From positions 104,709,563 through 104,773,562 of the forward strand of contig CM041297.1 of NCBI GenBank assembly GCA_023052935.1: a stretch of DNA of 64,000 nucleotides, given 5' to 3'. Every line of letters starts with the position of its first letter. The first letter of the stretch is position 1. The DNA comes from Piezodorus guildinii. Lineage: Eukaryota; Arthropoda; Insecta; Hemiptera; Pentatomidae. The position numbers and the translations under genes are program-made. The notes under the pieces are model-generated. The model searched no databases. It was given only the letters and a program-made list of their open reading frames with translations, and was not told the DNA's origin. Below are positions 21,347 to 32,623 of this stretch, piece by piece.

Positions 21347-23591
21347 TATTTTATTTTATTTACAATCGTTTATGTTTGACTTTAATGTCATTTGCTATCT
21401 GCAAAAAAAAAAAAAAATTTACAATAAGCAAATATGATGACTTCCGAAAGTCGGTTAAAGCAAGGCATCTCTAGGCCACCGCCTCAAAAGTCGTCGGGGT
21501 GGGTTGTACGGTTTCGTGTAGGATTTAAGTGTTTGGGCTGATGGGTTCATGTTGTAAGTCAGTTTGTCATGAAATCTTTTATAATATTCTGTGGCTGTGT
21601 CTGAAACTGTGAGTATGTCCAAGTCCTTGTGAAGTAATTCGTTGGTTACATAAAACGGTGCATCCACGATTTTTCGCAATATTTTCGATTGAAGGGTTTG
21701 AATTATTTGGATGTTAGAACATTTGGCAGATCCCCATAGCTCTATCCCGTATGTCCATAATGGTTTGATCAGTACTTTGTAAATAGTAAGTTTCGTGTTC
21801 ACGGATAATTTGGATCGTTTGTCAAGCAGACGGGATAGTAGTCCAAATCGTCAGTTCAGTTGTTGTCTTTTAAGTCTAATGTGGGTCCTCCATGTCAGTC
21901 TTTTGTCTAAGTACAGTCCCAAATATCGTACTTCCTCTGATGTCGGAATGGGTTTATCCTCAAAATAGACTGCTGGACAATCCCCATGTTTGAGCGTGAA
22001 AACGATAAATAGACTCTTTGATTGGTTCATTTTCACTTTCCATCTATTAGCCCAACTGGATAAGTCATCAATATGGTTTTGCAACATGAAGGATGCAAGA
22101 ATTGGGTTTTTATGGGATGTCAAAAGAGCTGTATCGTCTGCAAAAGTGGCGAGTAAGGTGTGGTCATATTCTGGTAAGTATGCCGTGTAGATATTAAATA
22201 GTAACGGTCCTAGTACACTGTCTTGTGGGACCCCTGCTTGAACACGTTTTATCCCAGAAAATGCGTCTCCTACTTTTACAGTAAAGTGTCAGTCTGTCAA
22301 GTAAGAGAGTAATATTAAATAATAAGTCGGAGGGAGCAAATTTTTGAGCTTGGAAAGCAATCCTTCATGCCACACCTTATCGAATGCTTGACTAATATCA
22401 AGAAAAACACCAGGGCAATATTTTTTAGACTCTAAAGCATTCGAAATGTAGTCTACTAATCGATGGCATTGTTGAATGGTCGAATGATGTTTTCTGAAAC
22501 CGAATTGATGATTTGGAATGGCTCTAAATATTTCGAGCGAATTTAGACGATAAAGTATAATTTTTTCAAATAATTTTGAAAAAGAAGGGAGAAGGCTTAT
22601 AGGACGATATGAAGTCAGACAGTCTGAAGATTTATTGGGTTTTAATATCATTACAACTTCAGAATGCTTCCACACGGCAGGGTAATATGTTATTCTGAAG
22701 AGAGCGTTGTAGATATTAGTTAAAAAAAGAATTGCTTTCCAAGGTAAGTTCATTAGTATAAAATTTGAAATTAAGACATAACCTGGGGCTTTTTTGTTTG
22801 GTAATTTGGCAATAAAATCACAAACTTAGGATGTATTGCTTTTGGCGGCAGAGTCATCGGTAAAGGTATGTTAACGTAGTGTGACACTAGTTCATTTGTA
22901 AGTTGGTTGTTGATGTCAGAGTGCGGTTTAAATGTCTCTTCTAAGTGCCTAGCAAACAAATCAGCCTTTTGAGCATCAGATTTCGCCCAAGAACCATCAG
23001 GCTGTAGAACAGGATGCGAGACATTATGATGGTCCAGTATGCGTTTTGTCGCTTTCCAAAGTGTGTTGTCAGAAGTAGTCAAACTGTTTAAAAATTTATC
23101 AAATCTTTCAGTCTTTGCCTGTCTAATTTCGTTGTGAAGTTCTCTTGTTAGTCGATTAAATTTACGTTTGTCAGTGGGATAACGAGTCTTTTGCCAAGTT
23201 TTTCGCGCTTTTCGTTTCAGTTCAATTAGGTGTCGAATGTGTGGTGGAAGAAATTCCTTATTTTGATGGTGCTCTGTTTCCTTATAGGGAATAGAGGAGC
23301 CCCAGGCAGCATTTTGAACAGTTTGTGTCAGGAGCTGCACTGCATCATCCAAGTCTTCCGGTGTACGTATCTTTGTGTTGAGGGATAACGAGTTTTCGAT
23401 TAATGCCCTAAACCTGCACCAGTCCGTTTTTCCAGTTGTCAACGTCGGGCCTGGAATCCTAGCAACTGGTTTTAAGTTCATCGTCATCAAAAGAGGTGAA
23501 TGATCAGATGATAGGTCAGTGAGGTTTGTGATATCACAATGCTGTAAGTTCAGTCCCTTAGTAATAAAGAAGTCCAGTACGTCTGGAATTG
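21347..23591 (-). mobile_element. 5'-truncated Jockey LINE, 12-bp target duplication
   Basis: GAATTGGAACAT occurs at 21335-21346 and 23592-23603, bracketing the element. The 3' end (complement ATTGTAAATAAAATAAAAT) lies at the low-coordinate side and the 5' truncation falls inside the endonuclease domain. Confidence 0.88.
21455..23591 (-). pseudogene. Jockey ORF2 (endonuclease end plus reverse transcriptase), broken
   Basis: Read on the minus strand: the truncated endonuclease end VLDFFITKGLNL and LSSDHSPLLM; the linker KARKTWQKTRYPTDKRKFNR; then RT blocks KPNKSSDCLTSYRPISLLPS, NHQFGFRKHHSTIQQ, GVFLDISQAFDKVWHEGLL, VQAGVPQDSVLGPLLFNIYT, ATFADDTALLTS and VRYLGLYLDKRLTWRTHIRL; and the C-terminal YNPPRRLLRRWPRD. 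Breaks are a frameshift near 22790 (KKPQ against expected KKAPG), a stop at about 22290 and another near 21851. Motif B has GVPQD in place of GVPQG. The order and wording closely follow the intact copy at 33076. Confidence 0.92.
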
Positions 23592-23603
23592 GAATTGGAA
23601 CAT

Positions 23604-24045
23604 AAGGTTATTACTTAATTACCTTGTTTTAGGATAATTTAAGGTGTTAAAAACAAATATAATAGGAAAACTATTTTCACCAAGCAAGGCATTGTTTAGA
23701 AATGCGGAATATGAATAGGTTCCAAACTAGTTTTGGTCGACTTGAGAATAGTTCCTCTCTAACTTAACCCAATATTTAAGTTGTGCGGGAGACGGTAATA
23801 CCTTGAGACGAGCCACTAATGTTAGTTTTAGCACTGAGGAAAACTCTCTTATGTAAGGCATTATATCACGTTTCAATTAAAAAATTAATCTAAAAATTAA
23901 TGAATAACTCTGTTTATTCGGACATTTGGGTAAGTTGTTTTCGTTACTTTTTGAAAAACATCTTGGTCATCAGTACTTTTATTCTATTAATCTTATCGAA
24001 TTAATAGTAATACAAAACAAGATATAAAAATAAAAATCTAGTGAG
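23604..24045. other. Nothing recognised
   Basis: AT-rich, no long frame and no shared block. Confidence 0.45.
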
Positions 24046-24049
24046 TGCA

Positions 24050-24110
24050 ACACGAACGTAGACTAGTGCTTCATCCACTAGATCACGCCATTCCGTACAA
24101 TACCGACACG
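24050..24110 (-). mobile_element. SINE type B fragment (tRNA-like head)
   Basis: The complement reads GGCGTGATCTAGTGGATGAA, then GCACTAGTCTACG, matching the A-box side of the type B SINEs at 9775 and 54225. It lies next to a left end of the CTTTCACTTACC family (CTAGTGAGTGCAACACGAAC). Confidence 0.5.
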
Positions 24111-24119
24111 CTGAGTGAA

Positions 24120-24765
24120 TTTCTACAAATTTTATGTAAGTCGACATATTGCGGTTGGATTTACATGATCCGCAGCTGTATCTTATCAGTTATTGGCTAA
24201 TAAAGATAAAAATCATCGTTAGCAACTAAGATCTTATGTTGGTATCAATCCAAATATATAAAGAGAACACTACAAATCCTCAATGATAAAACTCTACCTG
24301 GCAATATCCTAAGAAGAACCGAAGAACCAGGAATTAGGCTTGAAGGAAAGGAGGAAACTGGAGAGGAATGAGAGCAATGCAAGCGATGAGGTATTGGAGT
24401 GTCACTTCAAAGACTCTACTAAATCAAATTCCTGAGGCCAAGAAAAGCCACGACAATGTGAACAAATGAAAATTCTACTCTGAGCCGCCGTGTCCTCCTC
24501 CTCATAAAAAGGAAATTAACCCAAAGCAAAGGCTTAGGCGCTTTCCCGGGCTCAGGATTGGAAAGGCCAAAGAGGGGATTGCTATTTATTACAACTCAAC
24601 TCTTGACTTAAAATTAAATCATTTCTGAAAGCCGTAATATCACAAGATATACGATCTCAAAGAAGAAGTGGAAGAAAATGTTACCAACCACAAGATCGAT
24701 CCTTGGTAATAATTAAGTATTTGACTAATGTTCTTACCAGTATAATATTTTTAATTTTATTTATT
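24120..24765. other. Unrecognised, GC-balanced 24240-24640
   Basis: This 400-base stretch of ordinary composition has stops in all frames and matches nothing else in the window. It may be a decayed element or host sequence. Confidence 0.4.
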
Positions 24766-24767
24766 TA

Positions 24768-25400
24768 TTTAGCTTTCCAACGGTGTATTATACATCTATA
24801 TTACTGTTCTTATGTTCAAAAAGGAAAAATTACTTTAAAAAAATATTATTGCAGTTCTCTCCTTTAGTTAGATATCGAATTCGTTCAATTTATATATTTT
24901 CCTATTTTTTATCGTTGATGACAAGATTATATTGTTATTTTTTTAATATCTACGAAATTAAAGGTACTTATGAAAAAGAAAATTTAAAATAGCGGCATTT
25001 CAGCCCTGTCGCACTATTTCGATCGGAATAAAACCTACATCATATTAATGCCCATCAAATTTTACATCCACATAGCGAGTTTGATTAAAATCGTTAAAGC
25101 TATTTTTAAGAAAATCGTAAAAAAAGTGCATAATGCACGGTATAAAGTGGCTCTTCTGGTTAGCTGAATTTGATGAAAAAGTTTCTATAACATCTCGGGC
25201 GTATAGTTGTCTTAAATATATAATTTCAGTTCATAGCATTTTTCGCCGGGAAAATACCACACACATACACGCACCTTTTTGCGGGACTTGGTAATTTGGA
25301 CTCAGGAGACCCTAAAACGTGTATTTCTCATGAAAACTGAAATTCGGAAATTTTCACGATCTATATCTATATATTTTATATATAGGCAAATGAAAGTAAT
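24768..25400 (+). repeat. CTTTCACTTACC repeat, 5'-truncated copy
   Basis: It begins at TTTAGCTTTCCAACGGTGTA and holds the rest of the family blocks, including CGGGCGTATAGTTGTCTTAA, GGGACTTGGTAATTTGGACT and AGACCCTAAAACGTGTATTT, ending ATATTTTATATATAGGCAAA. Confidence 0.8.
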
Positions 25401-25527
25401 AACATTATATATTGAAAATTTAAGAAAAGCGCATACAAATCAATGACAAAAATATATTTTAAGTTCTCTCGTAAAATGAATTTTAATTCTTAAAACTATA
25501 ATATTTTTTTTTTATTTTTTTTTTTTT

Positions 25528-25728
25528 TAGAGTGAAAAATCCTTAGTTATGCCGTTCTTCAGAGAGAAAGTAAAATTGTGGTCCAGCGCCTATGATATGT
25601 ATGGTACTCGTCAAAGATATCCATCCTAATTAAATATGGATAGGTTCAATTAAGGACTTCTACTATACCATAATATCGTCCGGTAGCCACAGTAGCACAT
25701 AAAATGAAGTTAAATAAATAAAAATATA
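25528..25728 (+). mobile_element. SINE type A, 5'-truncated
   Basis: AGTGAAAAATCCTTAGTTAT, then GCCGTTCTTC, the CGTCCGGTAGCCACAGTAGC block and the AAGTTAAATAAATAAAA tail match the body and tail of SINE A. The tRNA-like head is replaced by a poly-T tract. Confidence 0.75.
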
Positions 25729-25730
25729 AA

Positions 25731-26139
25731 ACTTATACACGAAGTTATTTATTCAAATACTAATAAAGAAAACAAATATTGTTCAATATCTTCTGCGATA
25801 CATCAGAATCTTATATTTTTGAAGCTCGTTATTTTAGATGTTAGAAAATGACCAATTTTAAGATTGTGATTGAGCAACATCTGTCAATAAACACGAGCAG
25901 TTATATCACTGAGAATTCTATTTGGTTCGTGTAGAGCGTGTTATCCGTATTAAAAGCCAAGGTTTTACAAACATTTAATGTTGACGTAATTAACAATTAT
26001 TTCCTAATGGCATCACGTGACCCCTCTCGAAATCGTCTGCGGATCCCCAGAGGAAATAAAAAAAACACTATGTAATATTCAATATTGCTTTAAGGCCTTA
26101 ATATGGTAGCTGTTTTTATTCATAACAACAAATGTGAAG
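25731..26139. other. Nothing recognised
   Basis: No frame, no repeat block seen. Confidence 0.45.
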
Positions 26140-26143
26140 GGGG

Positions 26144-26330
26144 CAGTGTGGTTGAGGGGATTAACGCGCGTAAACAGTCTTCGCGTTGACCAGCAAACTA
26201 ATAAAAGAATTTGAAATAATTATGAGTTCGTGTCTCGGTATAGAAGACCTTTTAATCCAGCATTAATCCCCTGCCCTCAAAATGGGCCGAGAAACTGCTT
26301 AATAGCCTACTAAGCCTAAGTAGAGGAGAA
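26144..26330 (+). mobile_element. tRNA-like SINE (type C)
   Basis: GCAGTGTGGTTGAGGGGATT, then AACGCGCG, resembles the A-box arm of a leucine or serine tRNA. GAGTTCGTGTCTCGG, about 80 bases later, resembles a B box. The spacing and flanking body (CTGCCCTCAAAATGGGCCGA) indicate a SINE or tRNA pseudogene. A related head lies on the minus strand at about 38645-38700. Confidence 0.5.
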
Positions 26331-26635
26331 CAAATAAAAAACAAACAAATGTAAGTAAAATTTTTTCCAAACAAAAACAAAAAACAATATTTACTTATTG
26401 TTAGAGTTAACAAAACAATATATGCCTAGTTGTGAAGAGTTTTAAAACTAATAAAGTGATATCTCATTTGCTTAGATTTAAAAAAAATTAAATATTTGTT
26501 TTTTTATGATTTACTCATTCCGATTACATAATCAATTTTCATTAATTACCTAATAAAAATAGATATTTTATTTTTTAAACACGTGTTTTGAAAATAACTA
26601 CTATAAGCAAATAATATATTATTAATGTGTTGAAA
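26331..26635. other. AT-rich, nothing recognised
   Basis: Only A/T runs and short frames. Confidence 0.45.
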
Positions 26636-27025
26636 CTATGTTTTATGATAATGTAAAAAAAAAATAATAATGTAAAAAGCATTATATATAATATATTTGA
26701 TTACTTTTTCCAAAATTATGAAGATATCAAATCTTTTCTGAGAAATATTTTTAATTTTCGAATTTTGCTTTCTGTTTTTCTTATTATGAAATATAACACA
26801 TCTTCCATTAAGAAGATGGGAGAGATCGCAACGTTTCCTGGTTTTTTTTTCTTTTAGCAGTAAAGACATTGTTCGAACAAAAGCGGGGTTCATACTTTCA
26901 TTTTGACAAAAGTTTCCATCAGGTATCTTTTGGTTCCTCCTTAAGAAAATATCCGTTCTTATAACCCAGGCGTCAAGCAAAGATGATATTCTATAAAGCA
27001 GTAAAAAAACAGCAATTCTCTCCAC
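26636..27025 (-). CDS. Unrecognised 129-aa open frame, doubtful
   Basis: The first 90 residues are of ordinary complexity (MERIAVFLLLYRISSLLDAW, then an arginine/lysine-rich stretch with cysteines). The last 35 are hydrophobic AT-derived sequence. It matches no family I know and has no neighbour suggesting a role. In DNA this AT-rich a frame of this length can arise by chance. It could also be a decayed exon. Confidence 0.15.
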   Translation of the reverse strand: MERIAVFLLLYRISSLLDAWVIRTDIFLRRNQKIPDGNFCQNESMNPAFVRTMSLLLKEKKTRKRCDLSHLLNGRCVIFHNKKNRKQNSKIKNISQKRFDIFIILEKVIKYIIYNAFYIIIFFLHYHKT

Positions 27026-27157
27026 AATGTAAATAATAAGTTTTTATTGCAATTTAAGTTAATTTAAAATTATAAAGGCCCACACAATCTATAGATATAT
27101 ATTTATATATAAATATATATAAAAGCATATATATATTGAGGATTTATAGTCGACTGT

Positions 27158-27355
27158 AGAAACTATTATAGGTGGAATAATCAAGAATCAGTCATTTTTT
27201 GAAAATTTTTAATTTTGCCAACGTTTCGGCTCAAGCTTGTGAGCCATCATCAGGGCATTACTGAACCATGTCCAAGCATAAACTACCGTTGGCAACGTTG
27301 GAAAGTTGGCAAAATTAAACAATTTCAAAAAATGACTGATTCCGGATTATTCCAC

Positions 27356-27360
<5 letters not shown>
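27158..27360. repeat. Inverted repeat with about 60-base arms around a hammerhead-like motif
   Basis: The left arm (27160-27220: TATAGGTGGAATAATC, CAGTCATTTTTTGAAAATTT, TTTTGCCAAC) is mirrored on the right (27305-27360: GTTGGCAAAATTAAA, TTTCAAAAAATGACTGATTC, GGATTATTCCACCTATA). The arms are about 90% alike and the central 85 bases hold the hammerhead-like motif. The right arm's similarity starts at GTTGGC, close to the predicted cleavage position, as if a unit began there. Confidence 0.8.
27216..27257 (-). ncRNA. Hammerhead-ribozyme-like motif 3, best candidate
   Basis: On the minus strand the parts run: stem I strand TGCC, CTGATGA (exact core), stem II TGGCTC with partner GAGCC around ACAAGCTT, GAAAC, GTT as cleavage triplet, and the stem I partner GGCA. 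Stem I has 4 pairs, stem II at least 5, and stem III is essentially missing. All invariant core bases are present. Hammerheads with vestigial stem III are known from Penelope-like retroelements and can act as dimers. That role here is inference. Confidence 0.65.

Positions 27361-27420
<60 letters not shown>
27360..27420. repeat. (AT)n microsatellite
   Basis: About 58 bases of pure AT alternate, directly after the inverted repeat. Confidence 0.95.
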
Positions 27421-27422
<2 letters not shown>

Positions 27423-29335
27423 TTTTTTTTGTTAATAGATCACTTCATTTTCTACCGGAATGTATTAACATATACAAAGATATGATTATATTAAACTTAC
27501 AAATTTAATCAAGTTGCATGGAAATAACTTTGCCAAACATAATTATTTTAACATTAAACAATAATTAAAGAATTAAGCAGGCATTGTCAACCATGTATTT
27601 GTTTTATTTTTTTAATAATTCTTAGTTAATGAAGAAAATGTAAAAATTCATAATTCTTAGTTAATAAAGAAAATGTAAAAATTCAGCAACTTGGTGGAAA
27701 AAAAAGTAAAACCTTATAAAAAAAAATATATATTTGTACTTCATTTGAAAACATTATAATTAGATGATAATCTCATTTTAATATTTAAACCAATTTCTAT
27801 AGTTAGTTAAAAATAAAATTTCAATTTAAGTTTTATTCGAAATTAAATTCAAAACACAAAGCTCATTAATAATGTTCAACACTAGATTATTGTCAGAAAC
27901 ATGTATGGAAAATATCAGTATATATGCATAAGTTATTATTTGTACAAATTATAAAAAACTTTAAGTTATAGCACTGAATGATAACTCAACCTATAATAAA
28001 TATATAAACATGAGAATTAAATGTGGTTACATAAAACATTATCTTACTCAACAGCTATTTTAGCAACGTTGTTTTTAATAATGATGGTTTTTGATAATGT
28101 TACATTTAATAACTCAACTTCTTCAATTAATATATTAGCTGGTTTTAATGTTAATTTATTTATTTTCCGACTTATCAGTAAACATCTACGTTTTAACAAG
28201 AAGTTGATTGAAGCTGAACATCAGATCGTTCCAACCTTATTTCCAGATTAAAAAAATACACAAATTTAAAGGTACCTATAAATGATATCTCTTTAGATTT
28301 TAAGCACGTAGAGTGAATGAAACAACGCAATATATTTAGGCAGCATTGTTCAAAAAGAAAGCATTTCACTTTATTTATTTATTTGCTAAGTATGCTAAAA
28401 AAACATCATTTTACTCATAATAATTTAGGTTTGTAATCATTTTTATAAATTTAGTGAAATTAAATTCTCATCTATTTACATAAACATAGTCTAGTCTACC
28501 TTAGCTTTGTCAAACCCAACATAATATTCCGCTTGATTTATACATTCTTTTCATGAATTTGAATATGTTCCTATCCTATTTTCTTAGTATTAAAAAATAG
28601 CATATATTCAGTGCAATTGATTACTTTAAAATATTTTTTATTGTTAAAAAAATGTCTATATTGTTAAAATACTGACGCATAAATCCAGTAAGCACTTCTC
28701 AATATTATCTCAGTTGGATAGAACATAAGATCACATATTATGATTATCAAATGGACCTCAGATTTTACGTTTCACTTAAAACTAAAATAAATATATTCCA
28801 CTCACCCGCTGATGAAGTATGGTTCATTCAAAAAAGAAATAAGTACTTACCTGAAACAAAAGATAAAATTGAAATAATATTTAAGTCTATATACTTAAAA
28901 ATAATAGTTTAATAAAGTTAGAGATGCAAGGTTTTATTTCGTTGGAGTCCCTGTAAAAAGGATTCAACGAAGGTCGAAAAACATAGGCACTGATTAACAG
29001 CATAAGTTAGCGTTTGTGATTTAATTTATTTAGCTCACCTAGAATTATTGTATCAGTAGCAGAAAAGGATAAAAAATCGTTTATTACTGGCAAAGTATTT
29101 TCAAAGTTTTACAGATTCCATGCTATTGCTTTTTAATGAGAAATTCAGTTATTAATAGGCAGATAAAACTAAGGGAAAAAAACATAAAAGAACGCAAAAT
29201 GTTGCATGAATTAAAAATGAAAGGATACTAAAAAAATACAAAACTAAACAATAACCGAATAATATGAATAAACATAAACAAATAATATACAGAATACAAT
29301 ACTAAATACAGAATTTGTGATTGTAACACTTTTAA
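27421..29335. other. AT-rich DNA, nothing well supported
   Basis: A 76-codon frame at 28021-28251 starts with a hydrophobic, signal-like segment (STAILATLFLIMMVF) but has no family match. I give it little weight. A short near-duplication (AATTCTTAGTTAAT, AAGAAAATGTAAAAATTCA) lies at 27617-27685. No other repeat or RNA signal seen. Confidence 0.4.
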
Positions 29336-29340
29336 ATGCT

Positions 29341-29475
29341 AGTGGCGTGGTATGGTGGATAGAACACTAGTCTACTGTTTCCCGGGGCCAAGGTTCGAAT
29401 ACCGGCTTTGGCAAAATATTAGTTGTACTGTTATATTAGCTGTGGAAGAGGGAGGGGTGACTCTAAGGAATGGAT
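29341..29475 (+). mobile_element. SINE type B, 3'-truncated
   Basis: GTGGCGTGGTATGGTGGATA (A-box side), then GGTTCGAATACCGGC (B box), then AATATTAGTTGTACTG. A second type B copy follows 25 bases later. Confidence 0.65.
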
Positions 29476-29499
29476 TTTAAAGAGTTTCAATAAATAAAT

Positions 29500-29765
29500 G
29501 GGATAACGGCATGGTCTAGTAAATAGAGCATTAGTTTATTGTTCTCCCGATCCTGGGTTCGAATCCTGGCTGTGACAGAATATTATTTATTCTATTAATT
29601 CAGCAGGGGGGCGACCCTAGGGTATGGAGACCCTCTTGGAGCAGATCCAGTCACTTTAAAGTGGGTACCTAAAATGGAAGAGTGTGATCTTGGCCTAATC
29701 ACCTCATTGCATCATGAAACAATACGAATCTCTAAATGCACTGTGAGCTCAGGAACATTTGTGGG
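29500..29765 (+). mobile_element. SINE type B, long copy
   Basis: The head reads ACGGCATGGTCTAGTAAATA, the B box GGGTTCGAATCCTGGCTGTG, and the body TATGGAGACCCTCTTGGAGC, TAAAGTGGGTACCTAAAATG and CTTGGCCTAATCACCTCATT. The same order on the minus strand at 54225 defines the family. It is not a tRNA gene: the acceptor stem does not form and the similarity runs far past the tRNA-like part. Confidence 0.8.
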
Positions 29766-30029
29766 TTGTAGAAGTGCAGGTATTTTTTTTCTTTTTTAAT
29801 ATATCAAAATATATAAACTGACATTACATAATAAGATTAGGAGATTATATAGTACAATACATATGGAACTATGATAAATAACCTACAATTTAACAAGAAG
29901 GACAGTTAAACATACATAAAAATATAAAGATAAATATAATTCATCATCAAATAAAGGAATTATTAAATTTAAGTAATGTATTATATTTGTAAATCTATAT
30001 TAATTAAAGTTATTCAATCCTCTATATAA

Positions 30030-30175
30030 GGGGTACTCACTACGTTTGCTATAGCATGATATTTGTGCTATTGTGGTAAACCCATCAATTTTATACAGGA
30101 AATAACTGTAGAAACTCGACGGGTTTAGCAAAATAACACAAATAGCATGCTATAGCAAACGTAGTGAGTACCCCT
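30030..30175. mobile_element. MITE-like element, 146 bp, with about 55-bp terminal inverted repeats
   Basis: The left end AGGGGTACTCACTACGTTTG, then CTATAGCATG, is mirrored exactly at the right end (CATGCTATAGC, then AAACGTAGTGAGTACCCCT). Pairing continues with mismatches into TTTGTGCTATTGTGGTAAACC. ATA on both sides (30027-30029, 30176-30178) may be a 3-bp duplication, which would suit PIF/Harbinger. It has no coding capacity. Confidence 0.85.
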
Positions 30176-30178
30176 ATA

Positions 30179-30884
30179 TTAAAACGAAAGTTACTATGCT
30201 ATTGGAATGGTTCAATAACTAGCATATGATTATGCAACAAATAAAATTAACGGTCTAGGGTTGTAAATTGATAGTATTCAGAGATTTTATTATTATATCT
30301 AAATGACGAATTCCTATATCAATAAGATAGATCAATAAGATTCAATTCCTATATCAATAAGATACAAAAAAGTCCAGGATTAATAAAAAAATTAAATTCA
30401 TAAATATTATTATATATGTGTTGCTACCCAAGACCAGATGATCGGAGCGCAGAGTAAACATAAAATACGGTGAGAAATTGTGGATGGAGCAGTGTTCTAC
30501 CTAGATACAGGTCAAGCTACGCTTTGTGGACAAAGAACAACTTAGCTATAGATTAGCCTAGCCAGTCTACAAACACCGCCTTTCTGCATTTTGGCCCTTG
30601 TCTCTCTGTGCTGCCGTTGACAAGGTGTGGAAATAGATAAATGTTGAGTAGGGCAGAGGAGAAAGGTAAATAAGTGGAAAAACAAAAAAATTAGAGGTTA
30701 AAATGTCATACTTTCAGTTCAAAGAAAGTGAATACTAAAACGAAAAAACCTATCGGCATAACTTAATTATTGATCTATGTAAAGGGTGTTCCAAAATTAA
30801 TGCAAGTTTTAAATTAAATTTTAACACTGTTCTTCTTTCTTCTTTTTTTATTGTTGTCACTTTAACAGCTGGTAGTTTAGAGTC

Positions 30885-30887
<3 letters not shown>
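30179..30887. other. Unrecognised; GC-balanced 30420-30660
   Basis: No open frame or shared block. The words GGGTGTTCCAAAATTAATGC near 30784 look like a mariner-type end, but I found no partner. Confidence 0.4.

Positions 30888-30937
<50 letters not shown>
30888..30937. repeat. Poly-A tract, 50 bases
   Basis: Uninterrupted A run. No LINE or SINE body is recognisable upstream, so it is either a simple repeat or the tail of an unrecognised retroelement. Confidence 0.95.
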
Positions 30938-30938
<1 letters not shown>

Positions 30939-32090
30939 GCTGCTAATTATTACACAATAGTTAATTATTTCCAAATAACCATATTAGGGTATTAATGTTT
31001 ATAGTTGCTAATATTTTCGATTTTTCTATATCTTCAATAATAACCTAGTTTTGGTGGAACTATATCTATTATAATTTGTGACTTATATTCGTATATACAG
31101 ATCACCATCTTTCCTCCTTAGATCGCGCTTTACTGAACCTAAAACTCTTTACACATTTTTCTCTGTCCTCAAAAATAACTGAGTTGTTTGTGGATTTATG
31201 GGTAAAATTTCAATTTTTTTTTATAAAATGATTTGCGTTTTTTTTTTTTTTTGTTAAAACACTAACCATTTTTTCTCTATCTCTAACTGAGATATTGAAT
31301 AAAGTCACTTTTAATCGGCCGCCATTTTAAAAATTATCCATCTGATATCAACGTATAGGTTAAAACATCATCTCTGCATGCCCTATTATTTTTTTGTCGA
31401 ATTACCGCGGACATACATTTTTTTTTTTTTTCGATTACAAAGCTTCATTATTAAAACTAATAAACAAATTTAGCGCTATACTAGCGGACAACGTGTTTTC
31501 ATTGTTAAAAATATTTTAATAATAATGAAAGTCTTGCGCCCATTGTTTTTCTTACAAAATATGGTCGAAATAGTGATTTAACAATAGTAACTGTGAAGAG
31601 AGGGATTGATAAACTCAAACACTCCATTGGTCACACATTGGTCGTCCTAAATAAGCCGTTTATCAGTCAATACCAATTGTCATAGTCCAGGATCGTCGAT
31701 AAGGGGAGGTGGACAAGTGTTACGAATTCTATGAAGCTCTCTACAGTGTATACTTAGTGAAGATCTTCGAATTAACAAACAATTATTATTATTAATAAAT
31801 ATTGCTCGTTTCTATTTTGATATAAATAATAGAAGTAACTTTCTTTTTCGGCCCTTTCCCACGCTTTGCAATTTATTGTCCTCTGAACATTAAAAAGGCT
31901 CAGATGCCCCTTTCCGTCACAATAACTATTAGATAAATCATAAAAGTGCAAGGGCATCGTTACTTTTCGCCCTGTAAGATACAATTGCCACGTTCATGTT
32001 AACACCCCCATAATTTCAACCCAAGTCAAAGAACCATACAGCGGAACCAGACTAGAAACTTCTTCTCCCCACTTTTTCCCAAAACCTTCT
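30938..32090. other. AT-rich DNA, nothing recognised
   Basis: A 70-codon minus-strand frame at 31772-31984 is of ordinary composition but unknown. I could not link it to any family or neighbour. Confidence 0.4.
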
Positions 32091-32097
32091 TTAGCCT

Positions 32098-32282
32098 CGC
32101 CTATCCAGAGGCAATCTATCATTCTCTCTCGGACCACCTGTTTACGTCCTCTCCGAAGGACAGCATAACTACGAATTTTTTAGTCCCATTAAAAAATCCT
32201 AAGGGCACCTGCATGTTTGAATCCGCGAACTTTGGCATAGAAAGCAGTTATGCTAGCACTATGATGTTGGTGACCCCACGGT
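32098..32282 (-). mobile_element. SINE type A, decayed minus-strand copy
   Basis: On the minus strand the head has GTTTGTTGGTGACC-like sequence and a degraded B box around GGATTCAAACATGC. The body follows: CCTTAGGATTTTTTAATGGG, CGTAGTTATGCTGTCCTTCG. The 3' half is degraded. Confidence 0.6.
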
Positions 32283-32392
32283 TTGTCCATTGCACCAAGA
32301 TCAGTTTATTGCAAAAATTGCCGCATAAGGTACATTATTACATTATACATTATTATGATTGAAAATGTTAATAGCCCACATCTCGGTCATTT

Positions 32393-32416
32393 AAAAAAAA
32401 AAAAAAAAAAAAAAAA
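32393..32416. repeat. Poly-A tract
   Basis: About 24 consecutive A; no associated body recognised. Confidence 0.9.
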
Positions 32417-32623
32417 GAAGGATAAATGTAAACTGTTCTAAAACATTTTTATAATAAATATTCTATAATCTAAATATTAAGCTTATTTTTACTATTTTTT
32501 TTTTAAATTAATGAACTACTATTCAAGGCTTTACAGCGCAATTTTTCATTTTTCCCTTCGCTCTGACCATAAACTCCTACATTTACACTCCTATCAAATC
32601 TTATACTACTAATTAAGGACTCA

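Noticed and set aside
29500..29580. tRNA gene
   Set aside because: A and B boxes are present but no acceptor stem or clean anticodon arm, and the similarity to other copies extends 180 bases past the tRNA-like part, so it is a SINE.
30750..30974. Minus-strand frame with a long phenylalanine run
   Set aside because: It is only the translation of the 50-base poly-A tract.
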